A program made the position numbers and the translations under genes. Below the pieces are notes generated by a model, which saw only the letters and a program-made list of their open reading frames with translations, did not search any database and had not been told where the DNA came from. Source: Clostridia bacterium (GTDB lineage: Bacteria > Bacillota > Clostridia > Oscillospirales > Acutalibacteraceae). Taken from it: DNA of 64,000 bases. Numbering within the stretch: position 1 is the first letter of the stretch; each line of letters begins with the position of its first letter. Below, one piece after another: positions 1 to 6,885 of this stretch. The stretch is from positions 1 through 64,000 of the forward strand of contig JAFQQN010000015.1 in NCBI GenBank assembly GCA_017410605.1, in the 5' to 3' direction.

Positions 1-330
1 AAGCTTGGCGATTTCTTTCATCGTTTCATTCAGTTGCTTTTTAATCTCTTTAGGATAAGCATAACGAACAGTATCGCCGCCGAGAACGTCTTCGTATTTC
101 ACCATTTGAATGGTACGGAATTCTCCCGCCCAATCAAATATCTGACCGAAGATATTGCGGTGAATATCCTGCAAGGTTTCGGTATTAAACTTATTGTATT
201 TATAATCATAAATTGCCGCCATAGAAAGACAGGTAATATCAGCCTCTGCTTTGCGAAGTAATTCCGAATCTTTTATATCTGCTAAATTTTTAAGGACGTC
301 AACATCATCATATAAATAAGGGTCACGCAT
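1..330 (-). CDS. Fic/DOC-family protein, N-terminal 110 residues (cut by the window edge)
   Basis: The reading frame starts at an ATG (328-330) and is open to the window edge. Its text, with DIHRNIFGQIFDWAGEFRT at about residues 55-73 followed by a conserved Gln and Lys, is the N-terminal part of the Fic fold. Fic enzymes transfer AMP or another phosphate-containing group to a protein hydroxyl; the catalytic HPFxxGN loop would lie beyond the edge and cannot be checked. A Shine-Dalgarno GGAGGT (338-343) sits inside the end of the upstream gene, and only 3 bp separate the two frames, so the pair is translationally linked. The arrangement, partner gene first and Fic second, is typical of Fic toxin-antitoxin modules. 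Family membership is well supported; toxin activity is inference. Confidence 0.85.
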   Translation of the reverse strand, partial: MRDPYLYDDVDVLKNLADIKDSELLRKAEADITCLSMAAIYDYKYNKFNTETLQDIHRNIFGQIFDWAGEFRTIQMVKYEDVLGGDTVRYAYPKEIKKQLNETMKEIAKL

Positions 331-333
331 TTG

Positions 334-855
334 TTATACCTCCGTTACAAAACCGTATCTTCTTAGCGTTTGCTCAAACACCGACAAGAACGTAATATTG
401 CCTTTTTTCCAATTAGCGAGGTCGCTTTTAACCCTATCACTTACGGGAACACCCTCGATTGAAGTCATAGCATCAGAAAAGGAAATTCGTTTTTCTTTTT
501 CGTCAGCAGAAATGCTATCCATACCGCTTGTGAGTTTTAACATTTTTAATTTGCGAAGTAATGCTTTATCTAACAACTCTGCGGCTGTTTCGATATCTGC
601 AAGTCTAATTAAAATCTCAGGCAGCTCTGCCTCGTATTCTTTTCTCAAAGAGAGCTGACTTATTATTTCTTCAGCTTCTTCTGCCTTAATATATTTGCTC
701 TCAACAGTATCGCCGTTACGAGTTTGTAAATATAAATACTGCTTACCGCCAATCGTCTTTTTAGAAATATATCCCTTTGGCAAAACACTAAGTTTTTGCT
801 CAATTTCAAGTTTTGATGCAAGTAATTCTTTGTATTCAAAAATAATATCAGTCAT
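334..855 (-). CDS. Fic-partner protein, probable antitoxin with VbhA-like C-terminal region
   Basis: This 173-residue protein lies directly upstream of the fic gene in one operon. Residues 1-75 are a helical region with a conserved-looking GYISKKTIGGKQYLYLQ stretch (28-44) rich in Lys/Tyr, which I have seen described only as hypothetical. Residues 125-168 read as a helix ending in SIEG (132-135), then a V-x-x-x-L pattern, a Gly turn and a second helix. That pattern resembles the small VbhA/FicA antitoxins, whose inhibitory helix carries (S/T)xxxE(G/N). Here Glu and Gly are present, but position -4 is Met, with Thr and Ser at -3 and -2. Inference: an antitoxin with an added N-terminal domain that could bind the operator upstream. 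It could instead be an unrelated helical protein. Confidence 0.6.
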   Translation of the reverse strand: MTDIIFEYKELLASKLEIEQKLSVLPKGYISKKTIGGKQYLYLQTRNGDTVESKYIKAEEAEEIISQLSLRKEYEAELPEILIRLADIETAAELLDKALLRKLKMLKLTSGMDSISADEKEKRISFSDAMTSIEGVPVSDRVKSDLANWKKGNITFLSVFEQTLRRYGFVTEV

Positions 856-878
856 AATACTACCTCCTGACTACTAAT

Positions 879-934
879 AGTATATCACAAATTAACCTAC
901 AAATCAACAATAATTTGAAAATTTGTAGGTTAAT
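879..934 (-). promoter_or_regulatory. Promoter with overlapping 14-bp inverted repeat, for the fic module
   Basis: Reading the minus strand, TTGATT (907-902) and TATACT (884-879) are separated by 17 bp, a good sigma-A promoter. A perfect inverted repeat, ATTAACCTACAAAT (891-904) and its complement (921-934), covers the -35 element and the spacer and extends upstream. The position suits an autorepressing operator, as in many toxin-antitoxin operons. The promoter and repeat are seen directly; the regulator is inferred. Confidence 0.7.
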
Positions 935-966
935 TATAACTATGCCGTAATCAAGATAGCAATTAT

Positions 967-1137
967 TCAATTTGATTTTCTTTGAAGACCGCCATCACTT
1001 GCAACAAACAAGGTGATACCTAAACATATTAGAAAAGCGCCTGTTGATGTTGAGACCTTATACAAAAGCGCAAGATAGCCTGTCCGAACAGTAATTAATA
1101 TTAAAATCAGCATAACAATACACTTAAACAGCTTCAT
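967..1137 (-). CDS. Small membrane protein, last gene of the cotJ operon
   Basis: A 56-residue frame begins at ATG 1137 with a strong AAGGAGG eight bases upstream and stops at TGA 967. Residues 3-24 (FKCIVMLILILITVRTGYLALL) and 34-46 are hydrophobic, so one or two membrane segments are likely. It follows cotJC by 36 bp on the same strand, which suggests co-expression in the mother cell during sporulation. I do not recognise a family. The strong ribosome site and the operon position argue that it is real. Confidence 0.6.
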   Translation of the reverse strand: MKLFKCIVMLILILITVRTGYLALLYKVSTSTGAFLICLGITLFVASDGGLQRKSN

Positions 1138-1173
1138 TTTAAATCCTCCTTTTTGTACTTAAAAAGCCTTATT

Positions 1174-1752
1174 TCAAGCGGTTTTGTCAGCTGCTCCGCC
1201 GTAGTCATTCCACTTTGTTTGCCTAGCTTCGCCAAATCTTTGATAGTGTACTACCTCTCTTTGGCGTAAGAATTTAATAGCATCTCTTACATCGGGGTCG
1301 TCGCATAGGCGTAGAATGTTGTCATATGTGGTTCTTGCCTTTTGTTCAGCGGCGAGGTCTTCGTGTAAATCAGTTATTAGGTCGCCCTTAGACTGAATAT
1401 AGGCGGCTGTAAAGGGAACACCGGCCGCAGAAGCGGGGTATATTCCGGTGGTATGGTCTACAAAATATGAATCGAAGCCACTTTTCTTAATTTCATCTAT
1501 TGAAAGATTGCGTGTTAACTGATAAACAATTGCACCTATCATTTCAAGGTGAGCAAGTTCTTCTGTTCCTATATCGGTTAAAAGGCCTTGAAGCTCGGGG
1601 TAGGGCATTGAAAATCGCTGACTTAAATAGCGAAGACTGGCACCGAGTTCCCCATCGGGACCACCATATTGACTGGTTATCACCTTTGCCAGGGCGGCGT
1701 TGGGTGTTTTAATGTTAATTGGATATTGAAGTTTTTTCTGATATTGCCACAT
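1174..1752 (-). CDS. cotJC: Spore coat protein CotJC, manganese-catalase family
   Basis: The 192-residue product matches CotJC, a coat component of the manganese (di-iron/di-manganese) catalase fold. Glu35, the EELAHLE helix (64-70) and REVVHYQRFGEA near 167-178 hold the Glu and His residues that bind the two metals in this family. Length is close to the usual ~190 residues. The ATG at 1752 overlaps the cotJB stop by one base (TAATG), so translation is coupled. CotJ proteins are made in the mother cell and deposited in the spore coat; whether this one has catalase activity is unknown. Confidence 0.93.
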   Translation of the reverse strand: MWQYQKKLQYPINIKTPNAALAKVITSQYGGPDGELGASLRYLSQRFSMPYPELQGLLTDIGTEELAHLEMIGAIVYQLTRNLSIDEIKKSGFDSYFVDHTTGIYPASAAGVPFTAAYIQSKGDLITDLHEDLAAEQKARTTYDNILRLCDDPDVRDAIKFLRQREVVHYQRFGEARQTKWNDYGGAADKTA

Positions 1753-2015
1753 TATTTATATGCCTCCTTACTGTTGTCCCAGGGCCACGGTGCATTAAGC
1801 CATTCGTAGCGTGTGTCACCGTAAATATCGTTGGCGGTAAGAGGACCAAAGCGTTCTACATATTCTTCCTTGCACTTTTTTGCAATGGCCAAATATTCTT
1901 TAAAGCTTTTAAAAGCTTCGGTATCGTGTTTATGGGTATCTAAATAAAGCTGCATTTCAAAGGCGGCAAACATTGCGCCCGAAAGCTTTCTGAGCAGTTT
2001 TTCCCGTTCACTCAT
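1752..2015 (-). CDS. cotJB: Spore coat protein CotJB
   Basis: An 87-residue protein with the features of CotJB: an N-terminal helix (LLRKLSGAMFAAFEMQLYLDTH), a central FKSFKEYLAIAKKCKEEYVERFGPL and the C-terminal EWLNAPWPWDN motif, which is very typical of this family. It lies between cotJA (12-bp gap) and cotJC (one-base overlap) on the minus strand. In Bacillus subtilis the cotJ operon is controlled by sigma-E and its products are coat proteins. No clear sigma-E promoter could be fixed by eye here. Confidence 0.92.
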   Translation of the reverse strand: MSEREKLLRKLSGAMFAAFEMQLYLDTHKHDTEAFKSFKEYLAIAKKCKEEYVERFGPLTANDIYGDTRYEWLNAPWPWDNSKEAYK

Positions 2016-2027
2016 ATTAACACCTCG

Positions 2028-2300
2028 TCAAATTATTTTTTTGCCCAAGAATGGCTTATCAAGCTGAGGGAAAAGGGTTCCTGCCATTAGGGCTTTATCG
2101 GTTGTATAACGTTCTTTTGCCGAGCCTTGCATTGCAACAAAGGCAATGGTAAGGGGTAAGTCTTCAAGCTTTACATTATCAAATTTGTTTCTCGTTTGCG
2201 GTTCGACAGTTTTACTAGCTGTCGTATTTTCTTTATTAAAATAGCTGTCTAAACCGAATTCGTTTCCGGTGAAGCCATATTTCATAAGATAATCTTCCAC
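2028..2300 (-). CDS. cotJA: Spore-coat-associated protein CotJA
   Basis: First gene of the cotJABC operon, 90 residues. The C-terminal half, LPLTIAFVAMQGSAKERY followed by ALMAGTLFPQLDKPF, is the signature of CotJA, where the 'GTLFPELDKPF' sequence is highly conserved. The start is a GTG (2300-2298) chosen because AGGAGG stands seven bases upstream; a downstream ATG (residue 6) has no such site. CotJA is needed for assembly of CotJC into the coat in B. subtilis. Confidence 0.9.
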   Translation of the reverse strand: MEDYLMKYGFTGNEFGLDSYFNKENTTASKTVEPQTRNKFDNVKLEDLPLTIAFVAMQGSAKERYTTDKALMAGTLFPQLDKPFLGKKII

Positions 2301-2483
2301 TTATATTCCTCCTGTTTCATTTTAGGCGATAATATCACCCGTTATTATTTTATTCACTTGTCCATTTTTAGTGAAGTGTTTTTGAAAACCAATATACTTT
2401 TATGCAAAACCACACAATATTTTGTGTGGCTTTGTTTTTTATGCACAATTTTTTTCAAAAATTAAAAAAGTTTTAAAAAACAC

Positions 2484-2512
2484 TTGCATTTTGGCTAGGT
2501 ATTTACTATAAT
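2484..2512 (+). promoter_or_regulatory. Promoter of mraZ and the dcw cluster
   Basis: TTGCAT (2484-2489) and TATAAT (2507-2512) with a 17-bp spacer form a near-consensus sigma-A promoter, with transcription expected to begin near 2519, just before the MraZ boxes. Confidence 0.85.
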
Positions 2513-2520
2513 ATATTCAT

Positions 2521-2572
2521 AAAAGTGGTGAAAAGTGGTGTATACAACCACTTCAAGTGTCTAAATGTGGTG
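2521..2572 (+). promoter_or_regulatory. Probable MraZ-binding repeats in the mraZ leader
   Basis: Two exact tandem copies of AAAAGTGGTG (2521-2530, 2531-2540) are followed by TCAAGTGTCT (2553-2562) and AAATGTGGTG (2563-2572), a periodicity near 10 bp. MraZ is known to bind tandem GTG-containing boxes at its own promoter (for example AAAGTGK repeats in mollicutes, TGGGN repeats in E. coli). The boxes lie just downstream of the -10 element, where a bound protein ring would block transcription. Repeats are seen; the role is from the family. Confidence 0.75.
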
Positions 2573-2588
2573 AAAAGGAGGGGTAAAA

Positions 2589-3011
2589 TTGTTCTTTGGC
2601 GAATATCAACACAGTGTAGACAAAAAAGGACGAGCTTTTATCCCGTCCGATTATAGAAAAGAACTTGATGATTCTTTTATGATTTGCCGCAGTGCAGACA
2701 GCCGTCCTTGTCTTCGTGTTTATTCTAATGACCAGTGGGAAGAGTTTGATGCTAAGCTTCGTGCTTTACCGGCAAAGGCAAGTGACGTTAAAAGAAAAAT
2801 TTATTCTACTGCTACTCGCGTTGAATGTGATGCACAGGGTAGAGTGCTTATTCCGGCAAAGCTAAGAGAATATGCTAACCTCGAGGGGGAAGCAAGTTTT
2901 ATTGGTATGTCAGAGTTTTTTGAAATTTGGCGTCCCGATAATTGGAGTATGGAAGATGGCAAGTGTGAAGCTGACCGTATGGATGAGGTTGCCGAAGAAT
3001 ATAATCTCTAG
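2589..3011 (+). CDS. mraZ: Transcriptional regulator MraZ
   Basis: The 140-residue protein carries two SpoVT/AbrB-like halves, each with the DxxxR motif of MraZ: DKKGR at 11-15 and DAQGR at 81-85, followed by AFIP and VLIP. MraZ forms a ring that binds repeated boxes in its own promoter and usually represses the dcw cluster. The start is a TTG at 2589, supported by AAAAGGAGGGG (2573-2583). It is the first gene of the cluster, 14 bp before rsmH. Length is typical of the family. Confidence 0.95.
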   Translation: MFFGEYQHSVDKKGRAFIPSDYRKELDDSFMICRSADSRPCLRVYSNDQWEEFDAKLRALPAKASDVKRKIYSTATRVECDAQGRVLIPAKLREYANLEGEASFIGMSEFFEIWRPDNWSMEDGKCEADRMDEVAEEYNL

Positions 3012-3025
3012 GGTAGGTTTGTAAG

Positions 3026-3949
3026 ATGGAATTTTCTCATATATCTGTGTTGCTTAATGAATCTATCGAGGGGCTTAATATTAAACCTAACGGCATTTAT
3101 GTTGATGGTACTGCAGGGGGTGGAGGCCACTCCTTTCACATAGCTTCTAAGCTTTCCAAAGGGAAACTAATAGCATTAGATAGAGATCCTGATGCCATTA
3201 AAGTTGCCAGCAAAAGGCTTGAGGGGCTTCCGGCACAGGTAATACAGTCAAATTTTAAAGATTTTGATAAAGTTTTAGATAGCCTTGGAATTGAAAAAAT
3301 TGATGGAATGCTTTTAGATTTAGGTGTTTCATCATATCAGCTTGATAATATTGATCGTGGTTTCTCTTATCACGGTGATGCACCGCTTGATATGCGAATG
3401 GGAAATACAGGGCCAACTGCTTCGGAGCTTGTTAATAATTTAGATGTTAACGAGCTTTCAAGAATTCTTACCCTTTACGGTGAAGAAAAATTTGCGTTTA
3501 GAATTGCTAAGGCGATTGAAAGAGAAAGGGAAGTTTCGCCAATAGAAACTACTGGACGTTTGGCCGAAATAATTTCAAAGGCTTATCCTGCGGCGGCTAG
3601 AAGAGATGGCCACCCCGCCAGAAAAAGCTTTCAGGCAATAAGAATTGCCATAAATGGAGAACTAGATGCTCTCAAAGAGGTTTTAGACAAAGCTTTTGAA
3701 AGGTTGAGTGTCGGCGGAAGGCTAGCAATAATTACCTTCCATTCACTTGAAGACCGAATGGTAAAACAAGCCTTTGCCGAATATACAAAAGGTTGCACCT
3801 GTCCAAGCGATTTTCCAATTTGTGTTTGCGGTAAAACCCCGCGTGGGGCTTTAAGACCCAAAAAGCCCATTATTCCCACAGAGGAAGAAATTAAAAATAA
3901 TCTAAGAAGCAGAAGTGCTAAGCTAAGGATAATTGAAAAACTAGTTTAA
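3026..3949 (+). CDS. rsmH: 16S rRNA (cytosine-1402-N4)-methyltransferase RsmH
   Basis: RsmH (MraW) uses S-adenosylmethionine to methylate N4 of C1402 in 16S rRNA, in the decoding centre. The 307-residue frame has the SAM loop VDGTAGGGGHS (26-36), the LDLGVSSYQLDNIDRGFSY block around 98-116 and the AARRDGHPARKSFQAIRIAIN block typical of the family; the C-terminal part is LRPKKPIIPTEEEIKNN. The length matches the usual ~310. It stands second in the dcw cluster as in most bacteria, with ATG 3026 behind TAGGTTTG, a weak ribosome site. Confidence 0.97.
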   Translation: MEFSHISVLLNESIEGLNIKPNGIYVDGTAGGGGHSFHIASKLSKGKLIALDRDPDAIKVASKRLEGLPAQVIQSNFKDFDKVLDSLGIEKIDGMLLDLGVSSYQLDNIDRGFSYHGDAPLDMRMGNTGPTASELVNNLDVNELSRILTLYGEEKFAFRIAKAIEREREVSPIETTGRLAEIISKAYPAAARRDGHPARKSFQAIRIAINGELDALKEVLDKAFERLSVGGRLAIITFHSLEDRMVKQAFAEYTKGCTCPSDFPICVCGKTPRGALRPKKPIIPTEEEIKNNLRSRSAKLRIIEKLV

Positions 3950-3980
3950 GCTTTTGTTAAAAGGTAGGGTGAGCGAATAT

Positions 3981-4460
3981 ATGAACAATTTAAAATACTA
4001 CGAAGATAGTCTTGCATATGATTTTTCTTTGTTTGCTCCGGCAGAGAAGGTTGAGAACGAACAAACAAAAAAAGGCAACGTGACTTATGTTCCTGATGTT
4101 GAAAAAAGGCGTTCTCGTCTTAGGAAAAGGGCCGCAAGCCGTGTTTCGGGCAAGGTTTCTGCAATTTTGGTTACAGTTTTTGTTGTAGCTATGTTGGCCG
4201 GTAATGTTTTTCTTCGCGCTCAAATTAATGAAACCGAGCATAAAATTGCAGTTGTTAAAGAGGAAATCAGCTTAAGCCAAAGCAGACTGGCAGATGTTTC
4301 CTTTGAACTTGAACAAAAAATATGTTATAAAAACCTTGAAGAGGCGGCCATTGCTCTTGGAATGAGAAAAATGGATAAAGGCCAGATTGTTTATTTGAGA
4401 ACTAATACAGAAAACAAGGCAGTGGTTCACAACGGGGAATTGTCTGCTGAGAATAATTAA
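3981..4460 (+). CDS. ftsL: FtsL-like septum protein
   Basis: A 159-residue membrane protein in the position of ftsL between rsmH and the division transpeptidase gene. It has a long charged cytoplasmic N-terminus, a basic patch (RRSRLRKRAASR), one membrane segment (about 58-80), a coiled-coil outer region (about 82-112) and the C-terminal LEEAAIALGMRKMDKGQIVYL pattern that FtsL proteins share. In Firmicutes FtsL works with DivIB and DivIC to activate septal wall synthesis. I chose ATG 3981 because AGGTAGGG lies 11 bases before it; an in-frame TTG at 3954 has no ribosome site. The sequence is poorly conserved in general, so position and topology carry much of the call. Confidence 0.75.
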   Translation: MNNLKYYEDSLAYDFSLFAPAEKVENEQTKKGNVTYVPDVEKRRSRLRKRAASRVSGKVSAILVTVFVVAMLAGNVFLRAQINETEHKIAVVKEEISLSQSRLADVSFELEQKICYKNLEEAAIALGMRKMDKGQIVYLRTNTENKAVVHNGELSAENN

Positions 4461-4504
4461 CTTGCATGGCACATAAATATTATGTAGTTAAAATAGCTTG
4501 AAAA

Positions 4505-4552
4505 CGTCAGTAACAACCAAAGGTTTTTACTGGCGACTTTTGGCTTTATAAT
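4505..4552 (+). promoter_or_regulatory. Hairpin and possible promoter between ftsL and the transpeptidase gene
   Basis: The sequence CGTCAGTAA...TTACTGGCG (about 4505-4535) can form a stem with an inner AACC/GGTT pairing. It is not followed by a T run, so it is not an obvious terminator. A perfect TATAAT (4547-4552) follows, but the region 17 bp before it (TTTTTA, 4524-4529) is a poor -35. This could be a regulated internal promoter or a processing site. Confidence 0.35.
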
Positions 4553-4590
4553 ATAGGTAAAAACTTTAAGCTTATTTGGTGGTGAATTTT

Positions 4591-6849
4591 ATGCCTACTG
4601 CAGGTCCTACAAGAAAAATGTGGCAGAGAATGGTGGCTATAATGCTTACAATGGTTATTATAACCGGTAGCGTTATGGCTGTTCGCCTTGCCTGGATAAT
4701 GGTAGTAAACGGCGAAGAATATCAGGCTAAGGCCTCGGCTCAACAGCTTCACGATGCATATATCACTGCCGAAAGAGGAAATATTTATGATTCAACAATG
4801 AATTTGTTGGCCAAAAGCTCAACGGTATGGACAATTTATTCAACCCCAAATGACATTGCTAAAATTAAAGACCCTGAGGAAAAGCAAAAGGTAATTAATA
4901 CCCTTACCGAGGGATTAAGCTCTATTTTATCAATTGAAAAAGAAGAAGTAGAAAAAAAGCTTGGTAAAACCACCAGTTATTATGTAGAAATTAAGAAAAA
5001 GGTAGGGGAAGAGGAAACCTCTAAGGTAAGAGAGTTTCTGAATAACAACAGTAAGCTTGGTCTTGCTAATTATATTGGTATTGATGAATCTTCTACCCGC
5101 TATTATGCAGAAAATATTGCTTCAACCGTTTTAGGCTTTGTTGGCGACGATAACCAAGGCCTTTCCGGTCTGGAACTTAAATATGATGAAGAACTTACCG
5201 GTGTAGCCGGCAGGGTTGTTGCGGCGAAGAATGCGGTTGGTGCCGATATGCCCTTTAGCTATGAAAAGGTGGTTGACGAACAACCGGGTAATTCTTTGGT
5301 AACAACCATAGACCCTTATGTTCAATATGTTGTTGAAAAGCATCTTGATGCAGCAGTTAAAGATAATAAGGTAGCTGAGCGTGGTGCTTGTGTTATTATG
5401 AATGTTAATACCGGCGCTATACTTGCTATGGCAACTAAGGGTGACTTTGACTGCAATTCGCCTTTTACCTTAAGTGCTGACGATCAGGCTATTGTAGATG
5501 CTTTAGAGGGTGAAGAGCGAAGCAAAAAACTTGCAGAGCTTCGAAACCGTCAATGGCGTAACAAGGTTGTATCTGACGCTTATGAGCCGGGTTCGGTTTT
5601 CAAGGTTATTACTGCGGCAATTGGTATAGAAGAGGGTGTAGCAAGTCTTAACACAACCTGCAACTGCCCCGGATATATTGTAATTGCAGGTAGGCGGTAT
5701 AATTGCCATAAAGAAACAGGTCATGGAATGCAGGATATGAAAAAAGCAATGGATAATTCCTGTAACCCTTTCTTTATTTCTTTAGGACAGACAATTGGTA
5801 CTAACATTTTTTCAAAATACTTTAAAGCCTTTGGTCTTACCGAAAAAACAGGAATAGACCTTACAGGTGAGGCCGCCTCTCAGTACCACTTAGAACAAAA
5901 TATGGGTCCAACAGAGCTTGGCTCTTCGGCGTTTGGCCAGACCTTTAAAATAACACCTATTCAGCTTATTACTGCTATATCAGCTACTGTTAACGGCGGC
6001 ACACTTGTTAAGCCAAGGGTGGTTGAAAAAATTATTGATTCTGAGGGAAATGTTGTTAAAAATTTAGGTACTGTTGAAAAAAGACAGGTAATTTCTAAGG
6101 AAACCTCGAAAATAATTTGCGATTTAATGGAGTCGGTAGTAGCTGAAGGCGGTGGACAGAACGCTTATGTTCCTGGATATAGAATTGGAGGAAAAACAGG
6201 TACTGCACAAAAGGTTTCAGAAATGCTTTCTACCGGAAAACAAGGGCTTTATGTAGCTTCTTTCTGCGGTGTAGCACCAATGAACGACCCCGAAATAGCA
6301 ATACTTTTCCTTTTAGATGAGCCTCACGGCGATAGCTATTACGGTGGTACTATTTCGGCTCCCCCCGGGGGACAAATTTTAGCCGAAATTTTACCTTATT
6401 TGGGCTATGAACCCCAGTATACCGAAGAAGAGCTTAAGGACCTTGCCAAAACCGTTCCTAATGTTGCAGGGCTGGATATTGCGGCGGCAAAGAACGCTGT
6501 TAAAAACGAAGGTATATCTTATAAGGTTATTGGCGGCGGCGAAAAGGTTGTTAAGCAACTGCCTGCTGCAGGAAACTCTGTATATAGCGGTGGTGTTGTT
6601 ATTCTTTATACCGATAGTGAGGCACCGACTGAAACAGTTAAAGTGCCGCTGCTTACAGGAATGACAATTTCTCAGGTTAATTCGGTGGCTGTTCAGTATG
6701 GTCTTAATGTTTCTTTTAAGGGAAATACAAATTCGGCAAAGGCGGTTGTTTCTTTCCAACAAAGTATAGCTGCCGAAACCGAGGTTGAAAGAGGAACGGT
6801 TATAGAAGTATATTTCAGAAGCAATGAAACCGGCGATATTGGCGGTTAA
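4591..6849 (+). CDS. Class B penicillin-binding protein with two PASTA domains (FtsI/PBP2B/SpoVD type)
   Basis: A DD-transpeptidase of 752 residues that cross-links septal (or spore cortex) peptidoglycan. There is one N-terminal membrane anchor (14-38), a PBP dimer domain opening with AERGNIYD, and the transpeptidase domain with SVFK (Ser335-Lys338), SCN (390-392) and KTG (535-537). Two PASTA domains follow, at about 622-675 and 683-745. B. subtilis PBP2B (division) has two PASTA domains while SpoVD (sporulation) has one, so PBP2B-type is favoured; many Clostridia call this gene spoVD. The start ATG 4591 has GGTGGTG six bases upstream. A 130-bp gap separates it from ftsL. Confidence 0.93.
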   Translation: MPTAGPTRKMWQRMVAIMLTMVIITGSVMAVRLAWIMVVNGEEYQAKASAQQLHDAYITAERGNIYDSTMNLLAKSSTVWTIYSTPNDIAKIKDPEEKQKVINTLTEGLSSILSIEKEEVEKKLGKTTSYYVEIKKKVGEEETSKVREFLNNNSKLGLANYIGIDESSTRYYAENIASTVLGFVGDDNQGLSGLELKYDEELTGVAGRVVAAKNAVGADMPFSYEKVVDEQPGNSLVTTIDPYVQYVVEKHLDAAVKDNKVAERGACVIMNVNTGAILAMATKGDFDCNSPFTLSADDQAIVDALEGEERSKKLAELRNRQWRNKVVSDAYEPGSVFKVITAAIGIEEGVASLNTTCNCPGYIVIAGRRYNCHKETGHGMQDMKKAMDNSCNPFFISLGQTIGTNIFSKYFKAFGLTEKTGIDLTGEAASQYHLEQNMGPTELGSSAFGQTFKITPIQLITAISATVNGGTLVKPRVVEKIIDSEGNVVKNLGTVEKRQVISKETSKIICDLMESVVAEGGGQNAYVPGYRIGGKTGTAQKVSEMLSTGKQGLYVASFCGVAPMNDPEIAILFLLDEPHGDSYYGGTISAPPGGQILAEILPYLGYEPQYTEEELKDLAKTVPNVAGLDIAAAKNAVKNEGISYKVIGGGEKVVKQLPAAGNSVYSGGVVILYTDSEAPTETVKVPLLTGMTISQVNSVAVQYGLNVSFKGNTNSAKAVVSFQQSIAAETEVERGTVIEVYFRSNETGDIGG

Positions 6850-6885
6850 TGTTTAGGGCAAAAGGTTAAGCCGGAAAGGAAACAA

